NCBI GenBank assembly: GCA_016650125.1
Contig: JAENWT010000002.1
Location: 1-64,000, forward strand
From: Thermoleophilia bacterium
GTDB lineage: Bacteria; Actinomycetota; Thermoleophilia; Solirubrobacterales; 70-9
Direction: 5' to 3'
DNA length: 64,000 nucleotides
The notes under the pieces are model-generated. The model searched no databases. It was given only the letters and a program-made list of their open reading frames with translations, and was not told the DNA's origin. Numbering within the stretch: the first letter of the stretch is position 1; every line of letters starts with the position of its first letter. Below, piece after piece: positions 24,199 to 33,024 of the stretch. A program made the position numbers and the translations under genes.

Positions 24199-26352
24199 AT
24201 GAACATTCTGGGTGTGGAACGTTTGATCCGAGGAGCTTTGCTGCTGGCGGCGGCCGTCATGATATCCGCCTTGATCGCCATTCCCGTGGGTTCTGCACAG
24301 GCCGGCAAACCTTCGCCACTCACCGATCCCGCCCGAATCCAGGAGCTGGCCTCTGATGCCTACATCTGGGGACTCGCACCGGAATTCGTCTTTCGTTTCG
24401 AGAAGTACAACAACCTCGTCACCGCACCGCGCAACACATTTGGTGGAGGCAGCTCCGCGGCGGCGTGGAACAACAACAATACGAACGCCGGTGACGCTTC
24501 GGTGGTTTACCTCAACTCGATGATGGATCTCAGCGGGAAGAAGGGCCGTGGGGGCACCAAGGAACTTGTGATGAGGGTTCCACCTTCGAAGAACAACTAC
24601 TACGTGGTCAACCTGCTCGACGCGTTCGTCAACTCCGTCGGCAGCATGGGCACCAGGACGACCCCCTCCGCGCGGGCGCAGACTTACCTGCTCGCCGGCC
24701 CGACATCGCGGTACGCCCACCGGCGATCGGTGAAGATCGACGGGTTCAGGTACCGCGTGATGACCTCGGACACGAACCTAAACTGGATGCTGATCCGCAT
24801 TCGCGCCAACACACTCGTGCCGGCCAGCGATCCTTCGTCGGCCGCCTCGATCTCGAAGACGGTGGTCCAGCGCTTCGCCCTCAACACACTCGACCAGTTC
24901 GAAGCCCGCAACCACCGGCCGAAGTACTTCAAGCCCGGGACATACACACCAACCAGCGAGCAGCGCAACCGCGCGCAGAAGTGGCACAACGCCCCGACAC
25001 GAATGGTCGTCTTCCTCAAACAGTTGGGCAACTCGCTCAAGCTCAACCCGCTGCCGAAGAAGAACACGGGTCTCAACGGCATTCGGCTTAAGAAGTTGCC
25101 GGACTGGGTGGTCCCGCAATATGGCGCCCGGAAGCGTTATCGCAACCCGGCTTTCGGCCAGGCAGGTGCGCTGCGCCTGTTCAAGCCACTCGGGATGACA
25201 GCGAGCGGTTTCTCGCTCCCCAGCAACTGGAGGAAACCGCAGATCCAGGCGCTCCAGGCCGGCTATGAGGCCGGGCAGGAAACCGCCAACACTGAGCTGA
25301 ACACAGGGACCGCAGCTCCCGGGACCAACTACTGGAGTTACCTCAACACCATCATCGGCACATATCCCAACAGGCTTCAGGGGTATCTGTATCGAGCTGT
25401 GGTCGTGCTCGCCGGCGGCTCCGCCAACGTGCCGCTCGATGCGATCTACGGCCAGGCCAACAACCTCGACGGTACGTCCGCCACCCAGCTCGACGGCAAC
25501 AACACATACGAGTTGACGTTCACGCCACCGGTAACTGACCCGCCGACCCTGCCCGTGATCGGTTCGCTACCGCCGACCGTGAACGACAGCGAAGGCGATC
25601 CACGTGGCTTTTGGTCGATCCACGTCTACCAGACGGATGCTTCGCAGTCCGCGGCGCCATTCATCACCCAGACGAGTGTGCTGAACACCGCATATTCGAA
25701 TGCGAATCTCGCGGTGACAGACGTCGATGCCTCGAACGACAGCCTCACCGTCACGTCATCCAGATGGGGTCCGCTGGCCGCCAGCTCACCGGTCCTCTTC
25801 GGCTCTACCGCCGCACAGTATGGGCTTTCGCCCGGCGAGCCGTACTACGTCGCGTCAACCCCGACGAAGGGGTTCGACAAGTCGACAAAAAGAACGACGT
25901 ACTCATTCGAAGTCTCGAGCGAGTGGCTGCAGGAGCTGTCTTCGGACAACGTGCCCATCCAGGGCATTAATGGTGAGCCCGGGCCAGCAGTTGATCTGAT
26001 CGACCCGGGTGGTGCGGTCAATCTGCAGTGGGGTCCGATCCAGCCGGTCTCGCAGCTCGGATCGCAGCAGCTGACCTCCGGCAGTCTCGCGAAGAACCCC
26101 GACGGGTCGGTGACGATCTGGATCGCACCGGCACTGCCCCCGGGGGCACCGGCGACCAACTGGATCCCGACGCCATCCGACGCATACAACGCGTCGCTGT
26201 ACCCGGGGGTCGATGTGCCAACCGAGATCCGTCCGATGATCCGGATGTACTACCCGACCCCCGGAAGCGACACTCAGGCTTCGATCCTGCCACCCCCGGA
26301 CCGGTCGATGGGCGCCACCTACGTGTTCCCGGCCATCGAGACTGCGGACTGA
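24199..26352 (+). CDS. Secreted DUF1254/DUF1214 protein with C-terminal extension
   Basis: 717 residues. Ribosome site GGGGGAAG before ATG 24199; signal peptide LLLAAAVMISALIAIPVGSA, cleavage near AQAGK. DUF1254 at about 50-170 (LASDAYIWGLAPEFVFRFEK ... FGGGSSAA ... YYVVNLLDAFVNSVGSMG). DUF1214-like beta region later (TYELTFTPPVTDPP ... FWSIHVYQTDASQ ... WIPTPSDAYNASLYPG). The insertion between about 480 and 600 (TSVLNTAYSNANLAVTDVDA) is unusual for the family. The family's function is unclear. It is the last gene before att D, 15 bases from the stop to the fragment. Confidence 0.85.
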   Translation: MNILGVERLIRGALLLAAAVMISALIAIPVGSAQAGKPSPLTDPARIQELASDAYIWGLAPEFVFRFEKYNNLVTAPRNTFGGGSSAAAWNNNNTNAGDASVVYLNSMMDLSGKKGRGGTKELVMRVPPSKNNYYVVNLLDAFVNSVGSMGTRTTPSARAQTYLLAGPTSRYAHRRSVKIDGFRYRVMTSDTNLNWMLIRIRANTLVPASDPSSAASISKTVVQRFALNTLDQFEARNHRPKYFKPGTYTPTSEQRNRAQKWHNAPTRMVVFLKQLGNSLKLNPLPKKNTGLNGIRLKKLPDWVVPQYGARKRYRNPAFGQAGALRLFKPLGMTASGFSLPSNWRKPQIQALQAGYEAGQETANTELNTGTAAPGTNYWSYLNTIIGTYPNRLQGYLYRAVVVLAGGSANVPLDAIYGQANNLDGTSATQLDGNNTYELTFTPPVTDPPTLPVIGSLPPTVNDSEGDPRGFWSIHVYQTDASQSAAPFITQTSVLNTAYSNANLAVTDVDASNDSLTVTSSRWGPLAASSPVLFGSTAAQYGLSPGEPYYVASTPTKGFDKSTKRTTYSFEVSSEWLQELSSDNVPIQGINGEPGPAVDLIDPGGAVNLQWGPIQPVSQLGSQQLTSGSLAKNPDGSVTIWIAPALPPGAPATNWIPTPSDAYNASLYPGVDVPTEIRPMIRMYYPTPGSDTQASILPPPDRSMGATYVFPAIETAD

Positions 26353-26367
26353 CACGAGACCCGACTT

Positions 26368-26409
26368 CTACGAAACCGAAGGTCACTGGTTCGAATCCAG
26401 TCGGGCGCA
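26368..26409 (+). repeat. tRNA-Arg(ACG) 3' fragment, putative att site D
   Basis: CTACGAAACCGAAGGTCACT to CGGGCGCA, as in A-C, but without the extra 5' C and without the extended downstream repeat. It sits between the stop of the DUF1254 gene and the operator of the toxin-antitoxin pair. Confidence 0.85.
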
Positions 26410-26413
26410 CTTC

Positions 26414-26441
26414 TGTACAAACCAGCCGCTGAGTTGTACAA
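26414..26441 (+). promoter_or_regulatory. Candidate operator of the toxin-antitoxin pair
   Basis: Two TGTACA elements, 26414-26419 and within the palindrome TTGTACAA (26434-26441), end seven bases before the antitoxin ATG. Phd/YefM antitoxins bind palindromes of the TGTACA type in their own promoters, so this is a natural autoregulatory site. Confidence 0.6.
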
Positions 26442-26448
26442 TCGGACC

Positions 26449-26697
26449 ATGGCTACTTTCAACATCAGCAAGGCCAGGGAAAAGCTCTCCGACGCAGTCG
26501 ACTTGTCTAAGACCGAGGCAGTGTTCTTTGAGCGTCGCGGTACGCGTGCGGCAGTTTTGGTGAGTCCCGAGCGTTATGAAGAAATGATGGATGCTCTGGA
26601 AAACGTCGAAGACGTCGCTGCCTTTGATTTCGCGATGGAAGAAGAGGGTCCGAACATTCCCTGGGAAGAAGTCAAAGCCGACCTCGGTTGGGATTGA
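26449..26697 (+). CDS. Phd/YefM-family antitoxin
   Basis: 82 residues from ATG 26449. The N-terminal fold is typical: MATFNISKAREKLSDAVDL, then a basic turn (FFERRGTRAAVLVSPERYEE) that forms the DNA-binding and dimer surface. The acidic C-terminal tail (AFDFAMEEEGPNIPWEEVKA) would wrap the toxin. Its stop overlaps the toxin start. This pair is the only content between att sites D and E, as expected for an addiction cassette that stabilises the array. Confidence 0.85.
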   Translation: MATFNISKAREKLSDAVDLSKTEAVFFERRGTRAAVLVSPERYEEMMDALENVEDVAAFDFAMEEEGPNIPWEEVKADLGWD

Positions 26698-26954
26698 CCA
26701 AATACCGGATAGAACTTCGCCCGGCGGCCATTCGCCCCCTGCGAAAGCTCGACCCGCAGGTCCGCCGGCGTATTCAAGGAGCGATTGCGCTCCTGGCTGA
26801 GGACCCACGACCGCCTTCTGCCCGCACGCTGAAGGGGAGGCCTGGAATGCGGGTCCGGGTGGGCGACTACCGCATCATCTACACAGTTGAAGACGACGTG
26901 CTCCTGGTTGTCGTGGTTGCCCTCGGGCACCGGCGGGAGATTTATGAGCGCTAG
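26688..26954 (+). CDS. RelE/ParE-family toxin
   Basis: 88 residues from a TTG (26688 or, better coupled, 26694) overlapping the antitoxin stop. RelE fold pattern: YRIELRPAAIRPLRKLDPQV, RRRIQGAIALLAEDPRPPSA, LKGRPGMRVRVGDYRIIYTV and a final HRREIYER. The R.GDYRI.Y core and the basic end are the usual RNA-contact residues. RelE enzymes cut mRNA on the ribosome. It forms a complete pair with the upstream antitoxin. Confidence 0.85.
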   Translation: MGLTKYRIELRPAAIRPLRKLDPQVRRRIQGAIALLAEDPRPPSARTLKGRPGMRVRVGDYRIIYTVEDDVLLVVVVALGHRREIYER

Positions 26955-27039
26955 CTTGAGGCTAGGCAGTTCCGGCGCAGGCCGGGGGTGCCCAGGGGCG
27001 GAACGGGGTGGCGGTAGTACCTGCGGCCAGGGCCGTCCT

Positions 27040-27081
27040 CTACGAATCCGGAGGTCACTGGTTCGAATCCAGTCGGGCGCA
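27040..27081 (+). repeat. tRNA-Arg 3' fragment variant, putative att site E
   Basis: CTACGAATCCGGAGGTCACT to CGGGCGCA. It differs from the other copies in the anticodon stem (TCCGG instead of ACCGA), which points to a different tRNA-Arg allele or recombination source, while T-arm and acceptor strand are unchanged. The upstream bases do not pair with it, so it is a fragment. Confidence 0.8.
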
Positions 27082-27112
27082 TCAGCTTCTTCCCGGTAGC
27101 GCATGCCCGACC

Positions 27113-27862
27113 CTATCCCGCTTCGCCCCCGCCTGGATCGGGGGGTTTGGTGGGCCTGGATTGGACACGAAACCAGAGCGCTCGAGCCCGTGCGAGCACA
27201 TGACCATGGGAATCGATGAGCGTGCTCGCCGAATGAAGCTTCCGCCCCTCGCGACCGGTCTCCCAGGCAACCGCCACTACCTCTTCGCCGATCGGGACAG
27301 GAGCCAGCAGCTCCGCGGTGAGGCGCCCCATCAGAACCGGATCGTCGGACCACAGGCTTGGCACGAAGCTGGGGCAATCGAGGGCGGCCCAGACCAGCTC
27401 GGGACGCAAAGCCCCGTCGACCGACGGCAGGGAATCGTCGGGGGTGAACGCGGCGGCCGCAACAGTATCGTGATCCGGAATCGCTCCAACCTGGATCTGC
27501 AGGCCGTGGGGATGGGCGGGACCACAGACGAAGCAGCCGGGATAGGGATGGGCGTCGGTCCTGAACGGCGAACCCTCGGCGGCGGCGCGAGCCTGCTCGG
27601 CCGAGGGCCGGACCGGGGGCTTGAGGTCATCGAGCGAGACGGCCGGTTCCACCCGGGCGACGACTGAGCCGTCATCGGCCTGAATCGTCACCGCCTCTCC
27701 ATCGCGCACCCGCACGTATGGCTGCCCCAGCTGAACGGGGGCTCGCAGCGTCACTTCGACAGGCCCTTTCGTCGCGCCCGCAAACGTCCCGCAGCAGTAG
27801 CCACCGTTTCCGTAGCCGGAAGGCCCGCAGAATCTTGGGTCGATTATCAGCTCCGCCGCCAT
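27113..27862 (-). CDS. Hotdog-fold protein, thioesterase-like
   Basis: 249 residues from the ATG at 27862; a longer frame to 27913 lacks a signal or ribosome site. MAAELIIDPRFCGPSGYGNG and GGYCCGTFAG open the protein, like the first hotdog helix region of acyl-CoA thioesterase-like proteins. The middle contains PYPGCFVCGPAHPHGLQIQV, a Cys/His motif (CFVCG) common in this group, followed by TVAAAAFTPDD and LVWAALDCPSF, and an ending with LLAPVPIGEEVVAVAW. This looks like two hotdog repeats. Substrate unknown. It is the single gene between att E and the decayed att F. Confidence 0.7.
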   Translation of the reverse strand: MAAELIIDPRFCGPSGYGNGGYCCGTFAGATKGPVEVTLRAPVQLGQPYVRVRDGEAVTIQADDGSVVARVEPAVSLDDLKPPVRPSAEQARAAAEGSPFRTDAHPYPGCFVCGPAHPHGLQIQVGAIPDHDTVAAAAFTPDDSLPSVDGALRPELVWAALDCPSFVPSLWSDDPVLMGRLTAELLAPVPIGEEVVAVAWETGREGRKLHSASTLIDSHGHVLARARALWFRVQSRPTKPPDPGGGEAG

Positions 27863-28057
27863 GCGGTCACTTTGGTCTCCCGCGCGTGGTTTGTCAAGAC
27901 AGGCGGCCACCATGGCTACTTGGATGTGGAGAAGGCGGAAGCAGCCTCAGGTGGCACCAATTGGGGCAGCAATCTGAGCGCAACCAGGCGCAACTCAGAG
28001 CAACTGAAGCGTGATGAAACCTGCTCAAAGCGGCCGAGAGCCAGCACATCACAAGTT

Positions 28058-28097
28058 CTACGAAACCGAAGGTCACCGGTTCGGACCGGTCGAACTC
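28058..28097 (+). repeat. Decayed tRNA-Arg 3' fragment, putative att site F
   Basis: CTACGAAACCGAAGGTCACC matches the array, but the T-loop is altered (GGTTCGGACCGGT) and the acceptor strand reads CGAACTC instead of CGGGCGC. The following ATTTGATCCGGCTGG still resembles CACTTT.GATCTGGC of copy B, supporting common origin. It marks an older boundary. Confidence 0.65.
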
Positions 28098-28235
28098 TCT
28101 ATTTGATCCGGCTGGGGCATTTGAAGTGGACCGAAATGCGGCGGCTGGATAGCCCGATGCACCGCTCCGATGTGGCGGTCCATAGAGTCTTCGTGCGAGG
28201 TGCGGAGATTCCAGGGAGTCAGATTTGAGTTCCAG

Positions 28236-29261
28236 ATGAAGAACAAAAACCTCAAGGTTCTGATTGCGCCCGACTCTTTCAAGGGGACCTTCACAGCGTC
28301 TCGCGTCGCCGCCGCCATATCTGAGGGGGTCCTGGCGGCAGGTGATGAGGCCGACTGCTGTCCACTTGCTGATGGGGGCGAAGGCACTATGCGCACCTTG
28401 GTCTCTTCGGCTGGCGGAAGAATCATCAAGGTGGCCGTCCGCGATCCTCTCGGTCGTCCGGTCGACGCGGACTTCGGTCTTGTCGAAGACGGTTCAACCG
28501 CGGTCGTAGAGATGGCCGAGGCCAATGGATTGGGCCGGGTGGAGATTGAAAGTCGTGACGCAGAGGCTGCCTCCACCTACGGAACGGGTGAGCTGATGGT
28601 CGCGGCCGCCGGAATGGGGGTCAGACGCATCCTGGTGGCAGTTGGAGGTTCGGCGACTACTGACGGCGGCTCGGGATGCCTCGAAGCCATCAGAGATGCG
28701 GGCGGAATAGGGGATGTTGAACTGGTCGTGCTCTGCGATGTGGCGGTGCCCTGGGAGTCGGCTCCGTCCATGTTCGCGCCGCAGAAAGGTGCTGACCAGG
28801 CCGCTGTAACCCGGCTCGAGGCACGCCTTGCATCGCTGGCAGACCAACTGCCGCGAGACCCGAGAGGGATCCCCCGAACCGGGGCGGCAGGCGGACTTGC
28901 CGGGGGGCTGTGGGCCTCTCTCGGGGCCGAACTCGTCTCGGGCGCCGACTGGCTGTTGGACGCAACCGGCTTCGATTCCCGGGCAAGCGCGGCCGACATC
29001 GTCGTGACCGGAGAGGGACGCCTCGATCGACAGACCACTGAAGGGAAGCTGGTTGGCGCGATCCTCCGGCGGACGGTCAGATCCGGTCTGATCACGGTCG
29101 CCGCTGTAGGTCAGAACGACTTGAGCGAAACCGCATTCCGGAGTATGGGACTGACTGCCGTGGTTGAGGCTCCGACGCCAGGGGAGCTGGAGACATTTGG
29201 CGAAAGGCTCAAGTTCATTGAACCGATTCGGCTGAGCCTCGAGAATTGCATTGACAGGTAG
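28236..29261 (+). CDS. Glycerate kinase (type I, GlxK/GarK family)
   Basis: 341 residues from ATG 28236; the frame is open 66 bases further upstream but the conserved start VLIAPDSFKGTFTA lies at residues 8-21. Other family blocks: CPLADGGEGTMRTL, STYGTGELMVAAAGMGVRRI, VGGSATTDGGSGCLEA, GAAGGLAGGL and VTGEGRLDRQTTEGK. Length is slightly short of the usual 370-380. It phosphorylates glycerate to 2- or 3-phosphoglycerate. The stop is followed after five bases by an att-type tail (29267). Confidence 0.9.
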   Translation: MKNKNLKVLIAPDSFKGTFTASRVAAAISEGVLAAGDEADCCPLADGGEGTMRTLVSSAGGRIIKVAVRDPLGRPVDADFGLVEDGSTAVVEMAEANGLGRVEIESRDAEAASTYGTGELMVAAAGMGVRRILVAVGGSATTDGGSGCLEAIRDAGGIGDVELVVLCDVAVPWESAPSMFAPQKGADQAAVTRLEARLASLADQLPRDPRGIPRTGAAGGLAGGLWASLGAELVSGADWLLDATGFDSRASAADIVVTGEGRLDRQTTEGKLVGAILRRTVRSGLITVAAVGQNDLSETAFRSMGLTAVVEAPTPGELETFGERLKFIEPIRLSLENCIDR

Positions 29262-29266
29262 TGGGG

Positions 29267-29315
29267 CGGGCGCATTTTGTGAGCTGGCTTGACCGCTGCG
29301 AAAGCCCTGAGCGAG
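29267..29315 (+). repeat. Partial att-associated repeat H (tRNA 3' tip and tail only)
   Basis: CGGGCGCATTTTGTGAGCTG, then GCTTGACCGCTGCGAAAGCC and CTGAGCGAG. This matches the acceptor end and downstream flank of copies A and G, but the anticodon and T-arm parts are missing, probably replaced by the glycerate kinase 3' end. It splits the F-G segment into a glycerate kinase part and an SDR-to-hydrolase part. Confidence 0.6.
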
Positions 29316-29333
29316 TGGCGGTAGTCTCGGTTC

Positions 29334-30125
29334 ATGAGCCGGACAGCGAGTTTCGCCGATCTTTCAGGAAAGACCGCGCTGATCACCGGCTGCGGCAGCG
29401 AGTCCGGGATCGGATTTGCGTCGGCCCGCGCCCTTGGCCGCCAGGGAGCGGCGGTGGCGATCTCATCGACCACCGACCGGATCCATGACCGGGTTGACGA
29501 ACTGGCCCGGGAAGGCATCGAGGCCAGGGGGTTCGTGTACGACCTGGTCGATCCGGCCGAAGCGACGGCGATGGTCGAAGAGGCAACCGCCTGGCGCGGC
29601 GGACTCGACATCCTGGTCAACAACGCCGGTATGAGCCAGGTGGGCACCGAAGACCTCGGCCGCCCGTTCGGCGATCTCAGCCACTCCGAGTGGCGGGCCG
29701 GTATCGACCAGAACCTCGACCTCGCTTTCAACGTCACCAGGGCGGCGGTGACCGCGATCAGCGACGCCCGGGCCGGCCGCATCGTCTTCGTCAGTTCGGT
29801 CACCGGCCCGATGGTCAGCGCTGCAGGCAACCCCGCCTACAGCGCCGCCAAGGGTGGCATCGACGGCCTTATGCGGTCGCTGGCGATCGAACTCGGACCG
29901 GCCGGGGTCACGGTCAATTCAGTCAGCCCCGGGTGGATCGAAACAGCCTCCGCCACGGAAGAGGAGATGACTGCCGGCCGGCACACGCCAGTCGGCCGGC
30001 CCGGCACCCCGGAAGAGGTGGCCGCGGCCGTTCTCATGCTGGCTACTCCCGAGGCCTCCTACATCACCGGCCAGACTCTGGTGGTGGACGGGGGGAACAT
30101 CATCCAGGAGGTCAAAGGAGGCTGA
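29334..30125 (+). CDS. Short-chain dehydrogenase/reductase (SDR, FabG-like)
   Basis: 263 residues. Cofactor motif TGCGSESGIGFASARAL (variant of TGxxxGIG), NNAGM at about 99-103, catalytic Ser in VFVSSVTGP, and Y..AK in NPAYSAAKGGIDG. The end VAAAVLMLATPEASYITGQT followed by VVDGG is typical of classical SDRs. The Asp at the end of strand 2 is replaced by Ser/Thr (ISSTTDR), which suggests NADPH. Substrate unknown. It starts 72 bases after the glycerate kinase stop and may be transcribed with it. Confidence 0.9.
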   Translation: MSRTASFADLSGKTALITGCGSESGIGFASARALGRQGAAVAISSTTDRIHDRVDELAREGIEARGFVYDLVDPAEATAMVEEATAWRGGLDILVNNAGMSQVGTEDLGRPFGDLSHSEWRAGIDQNLDLAFNVTRAAVTAISDARAGRIVFVSSVTGPMVSAAGNPAYSAAKGGIDGLMRSLAIELGPAGVTVNSVSPGWIETASATEEEMTAGRHTPVGRPGTPEEVAAAVLMLATPEASYITGQTLVVDGGNIIQEVKGG

Positions 30126-30155
30126 AGGCCGGCGATGAACACCCAGGTGGCGCAC

Positions 30156-31337
30156 TTAGCGCTCGAACGTGGCTACCGCGCCGGCCAGCGGATAGACGCG
30201 GCGCTCGCGACGGGACGGACCCTTGATCTCGACTCTGCCTGTGTCGGCGGGGTCGAGCGTGCCAATTCCCTCGAACTTGAACCGATCGAAGACGTAGGGG
30301 ACGCTCCGGGCAAAGGGGTATGGACGGGATTGGACGGCGAAGTGCAGATGGGGACCGAAGCTGTTGCCGCTGTTGCCCAGCCGGCCGATCTTCTGGCCGG
30401 TGCGAAGACTCTGGCCCTTCCGGACCCGGATCGAGCCGGGCAACATGTGCGCGTAAAGGGCGAACTGATGCGGCCCGATCTTCACGATTGCGCTGTTGCC
30501 GGTGTAGTCAGCGGATGTCTGAACCGTGGGATTCGGCGGCCCCGGTGGCCAAGGTGCGTCGGGCATGCCTTTATGAACCGCCACGACCTTGCCGTTCGCA
30601 ACGCTGTGGATCGGCTCACCGTAACCGTAGAAGTCAGTGAGCTTGCTGCCGTCGCCCTTGATGAGCGAGCCGTTGACGATGCGCGAGTAATCGATGGCGA
30701 AAGCCTCGATCATCGTAAGCCTGTTGTCGATTGCCAGGAGCCCGCTTCGATGGGATCCGTTGGGATCACAGCAGGCGTTTCCGCCAAACCATCCGGACCC
30801 CCGCAGTGGCGGCGCTATGACGATCGGGGGGCGGCCGTCAACCTGCGTGCCAAGCGTGACCTTGTGGTTGTCGACGATGTTGCTCAGCGGACCCGAAGTA
30901 ACCGCGTACCTGACGGTGCTGGTCAAGCGGCCCGGGAAATTGCGGGACGATCCCGGAAGCTTGACGTCAATCAGGCTGGCAACGGATGAAGCGGATGGAA
31001 TCGTCGAGGTGGGCTTCAGGATGCCCAGGGAAAGCGGATGAGTAATGCCGGCCAGTGCGTTGCCGCTCAGTTCCAGAACCGTCCTGCGACCTGAACGCAC
31101 GACCAGGGACTTCAGTTTCGCTTCGGTCTGCAACCCGTTCGTGATCACCAGGTTGTATTCGACGTGGTTTCGATTGTCGGTACCGGGGAAATAACGAGCC
31201 GGGCTGACGTTGCGCACTGTCAATCCCGTGATCTCGTTTCCGCCTGAAGCGGACGCCGAGGAACAAACGGCCCCGCAGACTCCAACTGCTATCAACATCG
31301 TGTATAGAAGCTTCGGGATACGAGTCTGGTCTCTCAC
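30156..31337 (-). CDS. Secreted M23-family peptidase (LysM-less, possibly degenerate first ligand)
   Basis: 393 residues from the GTG at 31337, which gives an n-region RDQTRIPK and a signal core LLYTMLIAVGVCGAVCSSA. An Ig-like N-terminal domain (about 30-150) is followed by the peptidase part (about 200-370). Visible: AIDYSRI, YGYGEPIHSVANGKVVAVHK, FALYAHMLPGS and GPHLHFAV. The HLH zinc pair and the YAH histidine are present. The position before AIDY, where the first zinc His is often found in related H..D motifs, is Glu-Ala-Phe, so activity is uncertain. It would cleave peptidoglycan cross-links or act as a regulator. Confidence 0.8.
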   Translation of the reverse strand: MRDQTRIPKLLYTMLIAVGVCGAVCSSASASGGNEITGLTVRNVSPARYFPGTDNRNHVEYNLVITNGLQTEAKLKSLVVRSGRRTVLELSGNALAGITHPLSLGILKPTSTIPSASSVASLIDVKLPGSSRNFPGRLTSTVRYAVTSGPLSNIVDNHKVTLGTQVDGRPPIVIAPPLRGSGWFGGNACCDPNGSHRSGLLAIDNRLTMIEAFAIDYSRIVNGSLIKGDGSKLTDFYGYGEPIHSVANGKVVAVHKGMPDAPWPPGPPNPTVQTSADYTGNSAIVKIGPHQFALYAHMLPGSIRVRKGQSLRTGQKIGRLGNSGNSFGPHLHFAVQSRPYPFARSVPYVFDRFKFEGIGTLDPADTGRVEIKGPSRRERRVYPLAGAVATFER

Positions 31338-31470
31338 TGGCCGAGCATATGTCACTTCTGGTCGATCGGCTTTCGCGGAGCCGGGTGCTAGTCTCCGGTC
31401 ACTTGCAGGAGAGGCCACCGGCAGCGGGCGGGTGACGGACACCTGAAATTGACCTGCGGAAAGCGTTCTC

Positions 31471-33024
31471 TTGCGGAAGCTCAGCGGAGTTGCTCTGGTC
31501 TCGATTGTCTGCGCGCTGCTCGGTGCCCAATCGGCTGACGTTGCCACCCCGACTTCGCCGTCGATACGAGGGGCGGCCGGGGCGGTCGGCTGGCGCGACT
31601 GCGGGGAGGACCTCGAGTGCGCGACCGTGTGGGTTCCCCTCGATTGGGATCGCCCGGACGGGCGCCAAATCAAACTTGCGGTGATTCGTCACCTGGCCAG
31701 CCGACCCGGAAAACGCATCGGCTCGCTGTTCATCAATCCCGGAGGCCCCGGCGGCTCGGTCGATGAAGTACGGGCCGATGGGGAGAACCTCGATTCCACC
31801 GGCCGCGGGCGCTTCAATGTCGTCGGCTGGGACATCCGCGGGGCTGGCGCCAGTAGGCACGTGCGCTGCTTTCGTAACGAGCGGAGCGGATCGAGGTTCT
31901 TCCATAACTGGTTGATCCCGACTACCCGCCGAGCCTCACTGGAAATGGTGGACAAAACTGCCAGGCTGTCGCGGCGTTGCGGGCGATTGAGTGGCAGGCT
32001 GCTTCGGCACATGTCAACCGCCGACACGGCACGCGACCTCGACTACCTGCGACGGCTGGTCGGAGACCAGCGGCTGACCTACCTGGGCATCTCCGGGGGG
32101 ACGTTCATCGGTCAGACCTACGCGAACATGTTCCCGCGCCGGGTGCGGGCGATGGTCCTCGACGGGGTCCTCGATCCGGTCGCCTACACGAAGGGCACGA
32201 AGGCCAACTACGTGAATGAGCTCAGATATGCCGATCGCGCCTTTGCCGGCTTTCTGTCCCTCTGTGAGAGCGCCGGGCCCGCGCGCTGCGATCTCGCCGG
32301 CCACGGCCCCGTCGCCCCCCGCGTCGAAGGCCTTTTCTCGCGGCTGCGCCGGGCGCCGATCCCGGCACCAGGGTCCCCGGCCGGTGAGCTCACCTACGGT
32401 GACGCCCTCTCGGCGATCGTTGTCAACATGAGCGGCTCCCCGGGAAGCTGGCCGGAGTTCGCGGCCGCCATCGAGAGCGCCGCGGAGGGGAACGGATCGA
32501 AGCTCGCGGCCGCGGGCCGGGCGCTGACCAGTGCGTTCTCGTCGGCGAGTACGGCACCCGGACTGCCGGCGATCGGACTCACCTGTGCCGACAGCCCGGT
32601 GCACCAGAGCCCGCGCGCCTGGCGATCGGTCGTGCGTCGACTAACGCAGGTCAGCTTCAGCTACGGACCGGTGCTCAGCTGGTGGCGGTGGGCGCCATGT
32701 GCATCGTGGCCGGCTCGCAGCGCCGATCGATATACCGGCCCGTGGGACGCCGTGACGAAGAATCCGATCCTGGTGATCGGGACCCGCTTCGATCCGAACA
32801 CGCCGTACGCGGACGCCCGTCGCACTGCGCGACGGCTCGGCAACGCAGTCCTGCTTACCCACGACGGCTACAGCCACACGAGCCGCAACGACCCCAGCAC
32901 CTGTGTAAAGCGCGCAATGACGGTCTACCTGATCCGGATCGTCACGCCACGATCCGGCACGATCTGTCCCTCCGACCGGCAACCCTTCGACCCCGACTTC
33001 GGCAAGCCGTTGGCAGTCCCCTGA
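31471..33024 (+). CDS. Secreted alpha/beta hydrolase, TAP-like (tripeptidyl aminopeptidase family)
   Basis: 517 residues, apparently from a TTG (31471) with GGAAAG upstream. Short signal (VALVSIVCALLGAQSA). Family blocks: ECATVWVPLDWDRPDG, INPGGPGGS (oxyanion), VGWDIRGAGAS, nucleophile Ser in YLGISGGTFIGQTYANMFP, where the usual GxSYG reads GISGG, and a C-terminal TAP domain with ILVIGTRFDPNTPYADARR (acid) and THDGYSHTSRN (His). The triad appears complete. These enzymes trim N-terminal tripeptides or esters outside the cell. Divergent from the M23 gene, with 133 bases between. Confidence 0.85.
   Translation: MRKLSGVALVSIVCALLGAQSADVATPTSPSIRGAAGAVGWRDCGEDLECATVWVPLDWDRPDGRQIKLAVIRHLASRPGKRIGSLFINPGGPGGSVDEVRADGENLDSTGRGRFNVVGWDIRGAGASRHVRCFRNERSGSRFFHNWLIPTTRRASLEMVDKTARLSRRCGRLSGRLLRHMSTADTARDLDYLRRLVGDQRLTYLGISGGTFIGQTYANMFPRRVRAMVLDGVLDPVAYTKGTKANYVNELRYADRAFAGFLSLCESAGPARCDLAGHGPVAPRVEGLFSRLRRAPIPAPGSPAGELTYGDALSAIVVNMSGSPGSWPEFAAAIESAAEGNGSKLAAAGRALTSAFSSASTAPGLPAIGLTCADSPVHQSPRAWRSVVRRLTQVSFSYGPVLSWWRWAPCASWPARSADRYTGPWDAVTKNPILVIGTRFDPNTPYADARRTARRLGNAVLLTHDGYSHTSRNDPSTCVKRAMTVYLIRIVTPRSGTICPSDRQPFDPDFGKPLAVP

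Noticed and set aside
26018..26410. Open frames with starts like RPTGFEPVTFGFV or ends like CARLDSNQ over the att sites
   Set aside because: These are antisense readings of tRNA 3' halves and are a well-known source of false proteins in databases. The same applies to YETEGHWFESSRAH on the sense strand.
213..28097. Complete, working tRNA genes
   Set aside because: Each candidate lacks the acceptor 5' strand, D-arm and anticodon 5' stem; only 3' halves are present.
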